From positions 62,001 to 126,000 of the forward strand of contig JADNYJ010000009.1 of assembly GCA_015501075.1 (NCBI GenBank): a stretch of DNA of 64,000 nt, given 5' to 3'. Position 1 is the stretch's first letter, and every line of letters starts with the position of its first letter. Positions 9,790 to 20,312 of the stretch are shown in pieces. Below the pieces are notes generated by a model. It was given only the letters and a program-made list of their open reading frames with translations. It did no database searches and was not told the origin of the DNA. The DNA comes from Gymnopilus junonius. Taxonomy: Eukaryota; Basidiomycota; Agaricomycetes; Agaricales; Galerinaceae. Both the position numbers and the translations under genes were made by a program.

Positions 9790-12700
9790 TCAGACCCTTC
9801 GAGGTCCTTTACCCCACTTTTCCATCAGGAACGACGTCAGGTACTCGTATACCTCCCTCTGAGCTCCTCGGGTGTATATAGAATGGTCACTAAAAAATAA
9901 ACCCCACCAAAAAAATCAGGATCCGGCGCATTACCACAAACACAAACGCCTCGAAAATGAAGCGAAGAAAAAGAAAAGAACAAGAACCGCTCTCACCTAT
10001 CCGTGAACATCCTAAACCTGATCCCCCGCACCTGGTGCTGGGTGAACATATCCAACAGATGGGCCGAATTCGCATAGTGCACATTATCGTCCCCGCTCCC
10101 GTGGGCAAGCAGGAAATCAACGTGCTTGAACCCTTCCACGCTTGAGATGGACGCGTTGATGTACCCGCCCGGGTTTAAAGCGGGCAGGTTCATGTACCGC
10201 TCTGTGTAGATGGAGTCGTACAGCCGCCAGGAGGTTACAGGCTGTGGGTGTAAGATCAGAGAAGAGAGGCAGGCGCTCGTCAGTCAGTTGGCCGTGGTGG
10301 CAGGGCATGAGAACGTACCGCGACGGCCATGGCTAGCGAGTGGATCTTGGCGTCCGTTTCTACGACTTTGGAGCTCATGAATCCTCCGTATGACTGGTAT
10401 TTCGAGGAAAGTAAGTGGGTGGTAAGTTTCTTACCCATCGACGTGGAAGAAATGACTGACCCAGCCCCAAATTCCGATCCTCCTTGGGTCTACATACGGT
10501 TTCTTTGCCCAAGCCCTACAGGCGATAAAACGAGGCGGGTAAGAAAGGCGGTAAAGAAGGATATCGAGCAAGCATCACGGTAGGAAGTTAGATGGCGGTT
10601 GAGAGAAAGCATAAAGCGGGATTTCAAATCCCCAAGTCTAAACAGGAATTTTACAAAAAAAATAATAATGCAAAATAAATAGGCGGAGTAAACGAACAAC
10701 CGCCTAGTGTAAAAAATAAATGTCAAAGAAAAGGAGCAAGAGGAAACGAACCGGTCTGCAAATGCCGTATCGCCACGTACGTATTTTAGATCCGTCTAGC
10801 GCAAAAAGGAATATAGCAAGGGGGGAAGGGAAAGATGACTCGAAACAAGCCAAACTAAAAGGTCTAGATAGGCACACAACACCCCAGAAAAAGTCCAGAA
10901 CCGGCCTTTTTCGGGATAAACTGTGGATGAAATAGGAAACCGAAAACGATTGGTCCCACCAGTGGCGACGATCATTTGATAACTGGCAATAGACTCGGGC
11001 CAAGGCCCCAGTTCTGGACTTGCCGAGGTCGCGAACCCAACGCATATTTCGGGTCCTGAAAGTCCATGGAGCGATAGAAATAGAAGAAACAAAATGAAGA
11101 GAAGATGCAATAAGACGAAGGTTGCGATGGAAGGCAAAAACAAACATTGAATAGCGAGATGAAGTAAAACGATCAGAAAAGAGGCAAGAAGAGAAATGAC
11201 ATCTAGAGCGAGAGGACTAAATAGCATGGCCCCACAGCCCATTGGCAACACTTTGAGAGCATATGCTTGCAGGAATAACCTGCGTGAGCCATTGGAGGTG
11301 GCGACTTGCCTAGTTTGATGATCACCGACCCTCTGCGGCGATACCATGATAGACGTGTGATAGCGTGCGCGTGAGACAAAAATCCGACGCTCTAGAACAT
11401 AGACAGAGGGCAGTTTGCGTGTGCTGCGGACTCACTACGGTTCTTTGTGGAGCAGAAGGTGAAAGTGGCCAAAAAAGAAAGTTCGGAACGGGACCAAAGA
11501 AAAAATAAAAGAAGAAAAAAGAAACCACAGAAGTATGCCTCGTATTCTGTGACAAGATAGGAAAAAAGACAGGTAAAGACCACCCACCTAGCAGCTTCAA
11601 TTTGGTCTTTGGTCTCGTAAAAACCGAGATTATCTTTGACAGGATTTCTGAGTTTGCGCCCTTTGAATCCCGTACCTCGCCCGTCCACAATCACGACGAT
11701 ATACTGGAGGCCGCAGGCGACATACTCGTGCCAGTCACGACTGAATTTCTGGTCGACCAACTGACTTGCCGGACCGCCGTAACTATTTAAATTTCAAGAC
11801 ATGTCGAGGGGGTTTTTGGTTCGTTGGTCCAGCACGACAGAGCAGAAGCAATAAACGACCCAGTTCGGTTGGCAGGTCGCAACGTCAACCAAGATTCAAA
11901 GACAAAAATGTCCCGAGGTTCGAGACCCAAATCACAAATCCACCCAAGGGGAACCAATCACCATGCAAAACGGTGGACGGACGGTGCCGATAGGCGGTGC
12001 AAAGCGTCAGGGGGCGGGAAGGAGACCAGCGTGTAAGAGCGAGTGGGATTGGTCGCCATTATAGACGTGAAGTCCAGATGAAGTCCAGGCCAGAAGATTT
12101 AGTGTTTGACAACACAAGGTTGAGAGCGCGTTTGCCGTGGTGGAATGCGAAGACAGCGCGGTTGATCAATTTGTTCGCAAAATGAACCAAGGATATGGGG
12201 ATATGAAAGAGGCAGAGAAAGGGCAAAAAAAGGTATAGGAAGGGAAGTTGATAAATATCTTAGTATCCAATACGAAAAAGAATAAATGATCACACTTACA
12301 CTCTGAAAAGGACAGGATACTTGACTTTTCCTGTGTCGTCCATCCTCGGCGGTCGGATCTCCTTGACGTTCAATTCTGTCAAATAAAATATGAGAAAGTC
12401 ATGTTCTACATTTACCCGAAATCTTACCATAGCCTTCAGTCGTAAAAGTAGAATGGATGACTGTAGCTGCTTCATACTCAGAGGTGACATTGTTCAGCAT
12501 GTCGTTTCTTTCCAGGACGAAGTCAAAATCTATGAAACAAGATCAGTCAGATTGACAAGATTAGAAGAACAGCTCGAGATTAGAAAGCAGCCGTGCTCAT
12601 CTGCAACTCTGAGCCAAAGCAAACCAGCAGTTCACCGCGCAAACGCATGACTCGAGCGAACACAAAAGTAAGATTGGCAATAGCAACCCACCAGGTCTGC

Positions 12701-15006
12701 CACCATCCACCACTTTGGTCCACGGTGTAGTCGGTCCGTGATAATTGAGGACGTAAAAGCCGGCTTGAGGGAGAACTTGGTCGAATAATAGCTGGGCTTC
12801 GAGACGTCTGTCAGGGCCTGGGGCTCCACTGCCTTCTGAGAGCTTTGAGTGGGTATAGGCACGGAGAAAAGGTGTCGCTCCATTGAGGGTTTGGCGGCCA
12901 TGAAGTATCTGTCTCAATCGAGCACGAGATGAGTATTGTGCTTTCATTTCAAAGATATGGTTAAATTGGACGACTTACACCAGGCCTTTCTTTGCATCTA
13001 CTCCACTAATTTTGCCCGTTATTTCCCATTCACCGTTTGTAAGGAAAAGAGGCTTGTTCGAGCTGGCAGGGTTGAAAAGGGCAATATGATTATATCCTTC
13101 AGGTGTAGGTACGATGTCAAGGTAGGCATTTGTGCCCACAAAACTAGTTAGTTCCTTCGGTACTGGATATATGGTTTGATCCTGCAAAAAGCATCAGTCA
13201 CGGATATACTTTATCAAAAGAAGAGAGAAGCAAAACAAACATGATCTATCCATCCATTATCGCCTTGTTCACCATTCTTGCCCAGTTTTCTTACGACCGT
13301 TCCTCGTGCCCTAGCGAAAGAACCTGAATCTAATTCAAACAAGACCACACTCCCATCGTCTGCGTTCCGGTTCACCTCCTTGAGTATCAAGGAGGAATTG
13401 CCGACCCAAGTTACTTCGGATATGATGCTGTTTTCAACGGGATGACGACCGTCCCAATCCAGGACGAGTGTTTCTTCGTCAGCCACACTGCCAAGGCTTG
13501 GGTCGATATCCAGGTAACGCTTCAGATCAAAGACTCGGACAGTGACGAGAGGGTTGTTGTATCCAGGCTTGGGGTACTTCATTACAACGTCCGAAGTGTA
13601 TGGAATGACACTGTCGGCATCGCTTGTGGGATTGTATATAGGGAATGTGAACTCTGGTACGGCTGTTTCATCCAGTGAAAGAAAAGCGACTTTGGAAGAA
13701 TCTGGTGACCACCACAGGGCATAGTCGGCGGAGAATATTTCTTCTTCGTATACCCAGTCTGGGACACCATGGAAAAGAGAGGAGTTGCCGGTAGATGTAA
13801 TTCTTATGGGGCTAGTGTTAGGTCTGCAAGAGCCCAAGTTTAGATTCAGTGATTCGTGTGTAATACGTAGCGACACGTACTCGGCAGAAGGAAGTATGTA
13901 GAGGTCGCTTTCAGTCACGTATGCAATAGCATTTCCGGTCGGGGACCAAGTGGCGTAAGCTGTTTTAGGGGGGTAAGATGGAGGAATAAGAGGGTGTGTA
14001 GTTTTTTCCGCAATATTATGCACATAGTAATTGCCAAAGCCTGACCACCTCCATTGCTAAACATTGTATCGTCAAATAATTTCATGATGACGAGACAAGC
14101 AGGAAAACCTTTTTGAAGTTCGCTTTGACAAGAAGGTATTTCATGTCATCGGAGAGTTTCCAATTATGGATGAAGACACTGTTTCCGTTTTCCTGTGAAA
14201 GCGTTAGCAACATGACTGTGCTCAGTAAATATGTAAAAAGTACGTCTTTAAGATCGTTCTTGTTGACAAGATTGGTCGTCTTATTGGACTTCAGGTCAAC
14301 TAGCTTGATGTAATCTGACTCCGAAAGTGAAAATACGCCATCTCCAGCTTTAATGCACGTCATTAGTATGTGAGCTCCAGTGCAAATAAGCACTTACCTT
14401 CTGCTACCCAGTTTAGATCTGGTTGATTTGGCCAGAACGTTCCATTAAATATGTGGTCAATAGTGATCTTGCGGCGCCCTGGTGTGCGGTACGATGTGCC
14501 TGAGTATGCGAACCCAGCTATTATCCCAATGACGATAGATAAAGAAACCAAGCAAGCGAGGACGATGGCCAGAATCCGAACCGAGGAGTTCTGCTATAAA
14601 TATGCCAAAAATGCAGTCAGTATATTGAAAATTAGAGCAGAAAAATGTGGGGGTTTCAGCGAAGAGTTCCTGGAGGCTCCCCGTTTCCTCTGAAAGAGAT
14701 ATTACTAACGCGCTTAGACTCGGGATGCAGACGTGGGCTTTGCTCCGCCCTCTCTGCCCTTCCTGGACTTGATGGTAGGACCCTTCCGCCGCTGAGGAGA
14801 GAAATGTTCTCCGTCTCGTCTGACCGCCTCACCACTAAGTCGTCCTCATCATCCGAGCTCTGGGGGTCAAATGGTCCTTCTCCGTAGTAGACCTGCGGTC
14901 TGGTGACTAACGGGTCAACAAGGTTCTGGTTGGTCTGCCTCATTTCCGACGGGTTGGCCAGGCCTCCATGATTGTCTGAAATCCTTTCTTCTCCTGAAAG
15001 CCGCAT
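9790..15006 (-). CDS. Dipeptidyl aminopeptidase, S9B family (DPP IV / STE13-DAP2 type)
   Basis: Type II membrane serine exopeptidase that removes X-Pro/X-Ala dipeptides; the yeast relatives act in the late Golgi or vacuole. In order I see: a cytoplasmic acidic N-tail ([12 protein letters not shown]), one TM helix ([19 protein letters not shown]), and beta-propeller segments with the substrate-anchoring [13 protein letters not shown]. The hydrolase exons follow: [38 protein letters not shown] (nucleophile Ser), HGSGDDNVH (Asp) and [12 protein letters not shown] (His), then stop. All catalytic elements are present and the length is normal. It has many introns. One splits the motif directly before the Ser codon (donor GTCAGT, acceptor ACCAG). 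Another is about 1,072 nt (10516-11587). The frame breaks once at 12769-12771 (GGG where GGGG would keep YYSTKFS joined to [12 protein letters not shown]). It heads divergently from SYS1, about 205 bp apart. Confidence 0.92.
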
Positions 15007-15211
15007 GTTCCGTCTAGGGTATAATAAAGAGGAGAATGAAGGGAATACCGGCGAGCAAGGATTCAGGCCTGCCTTCGGTGGCTGTAAGATGTAACCCTAA
15101 CCACAGGTCGTGCGGCCGCGCCACCACCATCGTCGTCGCTACGCTCATTCCTCTCACACCGTATGGAAAGTCCTTGGGCCCTGGGTCCTATAATCATTGT
15201 AATAGACCGCT

Positions 15212-16041
15212 ATGGCCCCTGCTAAGACCACCATATCCAATTGGGATCCTGTTCTCCTGCTATCCCAGGTACTTTCACTGCTGTTTCGATGTCGTCGAAA
15301 TTCAACATCGCCACCTGGCACTTTTTACAGATTTTTTCTATGCAAACCTTACACTATTTAACGCTATGCTTAATTATACCTCCGTTATTGACAGCTTTTG
15401 CTGAACCAACGTCGCTCATGTACGAAGGAGGTGCTGCAAATGTTGGTCAGTTGCTCCCAATTTATCACTTCGTTTTGGAACTCAATTGCTGGCGATTAAT
15501 AGGCATGATTATGGACTGGCGAGAGATGGCTGGGCGACCCACTGTAATTGGCATGCCAATCGGAGAGAGGTGGTGGGCATGGAGTGGCGGTCGCAGGATA
15601 GGGTACGGATGGAAAGAAGATCAATGGGACGGAAGAATGAACCCGATGCGCGGCTGGATCATTGCTTTCTGCTGGATAGTGGCGTGTTCTGCTGAGTACG
15701 TGTAAGACATCCCAAGTCGATGACTTCTGCTGATTTCCGTGGTCAAAATAGCATTTACTACCTTTACAAAACTCGTTCGTCGACCGCGGCTTATTCTCGA
15801 TTTTGCCTTGACCCTTGTATTCAACCATCTCGTCCTGACGACGTATTACTCTGCGGCGATACCGACATCATTATTCTTCTGGCTGGTGCTTCTGGGAGGC
15901 GCAGCATTAACCATAGTTGTTGCGGAACAATTATGCGTGAAGCGCGAGATGTCGGAAGGACTAAATGTCTTGCCTGTCCGCCCTGAAGACCTACAGGTAG
16001 AGGAAATGGAAATGGGAGGACTTTTACCCAGGATAGATTGA
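15212..16041 (+). CDS. SYS1: SYS1-family Golgi membrane protein
   Basis: Four-TM Golgi protein that recruits the Arl3/ARFRP1 small GTPase to trans-Golgi membranes. Exon 1 (15212-15268) encodes MAPAKTTISNWDPVLLLSQ. Exon 2 (15331-15445) begins IFSMQTLHYLTLCLIIPPLL and ends EGGAANVG. Exon 3 from 15503 carries MIMDWREMAGRP and ARGW-type RGWIIAFCWIVA. The last part has VRRPRLILDFALTLVFNHLV and TTYYSAAIPTSLFFWLVL, then AEQLCVKREMSEGL. These blocks are the family signature. In the last exon the frame is shifted by one extra A in AAAA at 15768-15771: with three, IYYLYK runs into LVRRPR. The 5' region is shared with the divergent peptidase gene. Introns are 57-61 nt. Confidence 0.92.
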
Positions 16042-16280
16042 GGGGATTACGCGCTATTCTTATGATTAGGCAAGAACCCTTATTCGACTTGTATTGAAGC
16101 CCGCCACTGACACCGTTCCTGAAGGTAGCTTGTACGGATTGCATATGATATGTATTGATAGATCTAGGAATTAATTCATTCTAATCACTTCAAAACTCTT
16201 CGCATGATCTTGAATGGAGACTCCGAATCTCGAGCATCCCCCGATTGCCAACTACTGTTCAAGGAACAAGGGCATGAACT

Positions 16281-17178
16281 CTAAAACCAATACGCTTGCT
16301 CTGCCCAACATTGAAAAATCTTCCTCTCAGAAGCCAGAGATACCAACGTATCACCATTAGACTTGAAGCTCGCTGAGAGATGGAAGACTGTTTGAAGACT
16401 GTTCAACTTGAGTTTGTCACGCTTCCCATGTGATGGTTGGCCCACAATTACATAATGCCCTCTTGTTTCGCTTTCACCATCGCCATCGATTTCAATCGCC
16501 ACCTCAAATAACACGCCAAAAAAAACATTGAGTATCCGATGGCCACTATTTCGTGCGTGACAATATATGAGATGAGTTACAGCGAGGAACTAACATGCCT
16601 CTCTTCGTAGATGGGTCGAGATCATCCCATCGATTTGTTGGCAGGGTTCATAAATTTTGGATGAAATTTTTCAAACTTCAGTCCAACCTTGATGTAATTT
16701 CCGAATGGCTACGCTACTTCCCGTCCGTGTCATCTGCCTTGGACATGTTCTGCCAACTTGGAAGCTTACATTTTCTTGTTGCTTTGGGTTTGGCTTTGAT
16801 CACCGTTGATCGACCTTCGGATATCCTTTCAAACATTATGGAAAGCATTTTGAACTTACGGAGGATCCAGACTCAGGATTCCATGCGAAGGATGGAAGAT
16901 GGATTATTGCTGCTCGCCGATGGTATCTCACATGGCCAGATGTGTATTTCCATTTCGATCCTTGACAAGCTGGTGGGTGTTGTTCTGTCCACTAGTAATC
17001 CAAACTTATCGCAGTTTGTATCTAAAGAATCAAAATACTCAATTAAACTCTTGCTCTGCTTTTCCATGTTTTCCTTTTGGACGGCGGACAGCCTACACCA
17101 TACATGCTTTGATATAGAATTAGCGGACTTACTGAAATACATTTCGCATTGTATGTACTTCAGACAAGTTAAATTCAC
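16281..17178 (-). pseudogene. Possible degenerate or unrecognised gene fragment
   Basis: The minus strand holds plausible coding pieces. One runs from 17178 (MNLTCLKYIQCEMYF...). A middle piece includes VIKAKPKATRKCKLPSWQN. A terminal piece (16514-16281) includes FEVAIEIDGDGESETRG, KRDKLKLNSLQTVF and DTLVSLASERKIFQCW. They lie in different frames with stops between and no clear splice sites joining them. I recognise no family. The antisense 198-codon frame on the plus strand looks like a shadow. It may be a decayed gene or one obscured by indels. Confidence 0.25.
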
Positions 17179-17191
17179 ACCTCCATCCTAA

Positions 17192-19556
17192 TTTTGCTAA
17201 TTCTAATCTATGCGACATAGGCTTTGATTCTAGACCTTACATGTTGAGATGTGATGTCATGCGGATCCACAGCGCGTTTCCCTCCAATGTCCTTTACTGC
17301 TTTCTCAGGTACGCTTGACACATGGGCAAATGGACTGTGACAGCCTCATAGCTGACTCTATTAATTAGTGCAGTTTACACAGTCGACATGTCTTCGTAAA
17401 GGAAGTTCGTCGGAGTTGGCAGGCGATTCCCTCCCTCCCGAGCACCGATGTAATTCCGCACAAAGGCCATCTAACTTGATGAAGTTTGCCCCCACGTTTG
17501 CCGTGGAGGCTTCAAGCTTCAGTGCGCTACGTTATTCCAATGCGAACTACTCTGACGGCAAAGAAAAAGTAGCAGAACTTAGTTAAATATTCCCAGATGC
17601 GGCAGACCGAGGTTTCTTCCTCACACGCCACTAGGCGGTTATTTCCGCCGTTTTTCTCGAGGACACGAGTCAAAATGGCCCGAAGCCTGTAAGCCCCAAT
17701 TCCAAATTTCAAGGATTTCATACTAAAATATCGACATTTTGCTCCGTTCCGGAAGCTCAGCACCAACATTATTTATAATTTTGGATTGAACGAAAAATAG
17801 GCCGGGTTAATTATTTGATTGAAGCTCGACAGTGGAACTGACCCCTCTATTCGACAACGAGCGTGGAATACTGTCGCATGGGTTACTGTGTTAATCACAC
17901 CTAATGCCTGTCATAATCGCTCCTCAGTTTTGAAGCGTCTATGAACTTTCGGCCAATATCTCCCGTGAAATTCCTAGTACCCTCCTAGTAGCGTGCGTTC
18001 CGCCATAATTCCATTCACATGTCCTCTTATTGCTCATTCCAGCAAGATTGAGAGCGCTGATCCCCATCTTTGACAGATTCTTTTTTCCCGATGTCTTGCC
18101 CGTAGTTTCCTCTGCCCTCATTATGGTACCCTCTTATGCCTCAGCGTCTAGATTATCCGATCTGCGCAAGACGAGCGCTAATCAATAAAATCGTCATCGG
18201 CCGCTCCCTTTTGCCTATGCTACACTCGGAGGTGTCGCGCTTTATTTCCCCTCTGTAAATGTCAATTATTTTGACCCCGAAAGCAGCTTCTATTGACTCG
18301 GGGAACGCCTCGCTGCATGATCAGAAGTGTATTGGTAGGGCCCTTCATTGTTCATGATCTGCCTGGACCCACTTATTTCCAATTCTTAGCTATTTCAAGA
18401 TTGAGGCAGTGTTAATGTATCTCCATACTTGTTACAATGGTGGCTACGATCTTGATCTTATCGATGGTTTCAATGACTCAGACGCGCTGTGGACAAGCCT
18501 TTCCAGGATAGATATAGATGTTTGTATCATGACACGGTCGCCGAACGTGCGTGTTCATGCCTATTCTCGTACTGCATTAGTGTTAACTCCTATTTTGCTG
18601 TTAAAAATACAGCGATGCGTTATGGATACCAACTTTCATGGATGATGGCGGATTGTTCGTTGATTTTTCATATCACAGCGACGAAGTCGGACTTGGGACT
18701 ACAGTTCAGTAACCCTTTTTCGCACATATGCGCCATAGATTCTCAGCAGCCTGAGTTCCAACTATCACTGTAAGTGGGCTCTTGTTTCGTCGACAATGAT
18801 TGTTAAGCTCAGCAGCATTATCGAGACTGAATGACGACATGTACCCGTCACTTTTCTAACTCTGCATACGAGACTTTAGGAAAGATCATGTCATCTGACG
18901 GCTCTTCTCTTCCAGTTCTTTTCTGATAATTTCCTTGGTCGGAAATAGCGCTACTCCCAAGCGTCAAAAGATTCTTTGCTTTTTACAAGCCAAGCGATCT
19001 ACTTACGTCCTGTGATACGACCTCACTTTGGCGTGGACAAAATCAGGATCCGTAACGGGCCGATATTGCGCATCTTGCGACTTCATCGCTATGCGATACA
19101 GCGGGCAATACTTGCCCGAGGTTGCGGCACCCATTGGGTTCAGGACTATATCGCTTCGTGGCTGATAATTACGTTCATTTTCCATCGGCCGACAACATAA
19201 CAAATTCATAATTGCAAAGTGAACGTCACTGAACAAGTCCGACTAGCCTGGAAGCGGGAGATTTCGTCCCGCAATTCCAGTATCTTGAACGGACTTTGCT
19301 GCGTGGACGATTTTTGCCGTTGCCTCATCATATCTGTCTAATTAATATTAATGACGTGGGGCGATGTTCCCCAAGGAATACGGTCTGTGACAGCCTCCGG
19401 CTAAGGCCTTTTCGAAATGGAGCTGTGCTTATCTCTTTCAGATTGTGCATTTAGGCTTCCATGCATTCCAAGGCTGTTTCCATCCATACTCTCTACCAGG
19501 ATGCGAGCAAGCTGTGGCTTGATAGGATTCGGAGCGCCTCTCGTGGCTGGTCACTT
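17192..19556. other. Gene-poor region
   Basis: I can support no gene here. A minus-strand stretch around 19010-19190 (NERNYQPRSDIVLNPMG) has protein-like composition but no continuation or recognisable domain. The segment may be eroded transposon or gene debris, in keeping with the relics on both sides. Confidence 0.35.
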
Positions 19557-20093
19557 TATAGAAGTAAGTACATATCATTTGATGCCATGACATGTGGCTC
19601 TAATTCTAGCCTCGCGTAGTTACACTTACGGGTATAATGTCCAAACCTTTTGCAAATGTGACATATTTTCTGATCTAAAGTTCGTGGCCTAATTTGACCA
19701 GCCTTCCTTGCATTTTTGACCGCTCTGTCAGAGATGGTAATTTGTCGTCAGTTTCTACTACGGCACGGTCGTCATCAGGAAATTGACTTGCTACGCAGGG
19801 CATCTGAATCTACATGACTCGTCGTGGTTCTGCATTAGCATGAGCTCCGCCGCATGCGCGAAATCCTGATGGGCAAAACCCCTTTTAGAAGCTGGACGCT
19901 CAGGGTCCCAATCTTGGGTAACGCTGGGCAGGTGAAAAATATACGCCTCATTTAACGCCACTTCAGGTTCGCGCACGCTGAAACGTAAAGCCGACGGGAG
20001 TTTGCACTGAATACAGTTGGAGTGGAAGTCTGTGCAGTCATGAAGGACGGCATCGAAAGGCATAGAAACGTTGTATGTGTGGCTATTGTTCAC
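19557..20093 (-). pseudogene. Relic reading frame ending in a CCHC zinc knuckle
   Basis: An open stretch from 20093 reads MNNSHTYNVSMPFDAVLHDC and later FHLPSVTQDWDPERPASKRG. After stops and frame changes, a second stretch reads KAGQIRPRTLDQKICHICKR followed by FGHYTRKCNYAR, then a stop near 19557. CHICKRFGHYTRKC (19622-19663) fits C-X2-C-X4-H-X4-C, a zinc knuckle typical of Gag proteins, of some transposase C-termini and of RNA-binding proteins. With a knuckle so near the end and a broken frame upstream, a decayed transposable-element ORF is the best guess. The upstream part matches nothing I know. Confidence 0.4.
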
Positions 20094-20312
20094 TGTGGGC
20101 CAATACTGATTTGTAAATAAGAAAAAATCGCACGGTCAGTATTTCTCATCGGGAGATTCAAGGAAGGGGCGAAAACTAGGGCCCGCGGATTCATTCTTGT
20201 CATAACTGCTACCCTTCCGTGCACGAGGCAATACATCAAATCCATATAAGGCCCGCGCCTATAATTCCTTCTCGCTCCCCCTTTCTTTCCTGCTTCTTCC
20301 CCTTCGTCTACC

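Noticed and set aside
15241..15328. SYS1 start at the in-frame ATG around 15289
   Set aside because: That ATG lies inside intron 1; the true start at 15212 gives the conserved WDPVLLLSQ exon.
16595..17191. 198-codon plus-strand open frame
   Set aside because: It reads hydrophobic patches without domain character and lies opposite minus-strand pieces with better protein composition; no family recognised.
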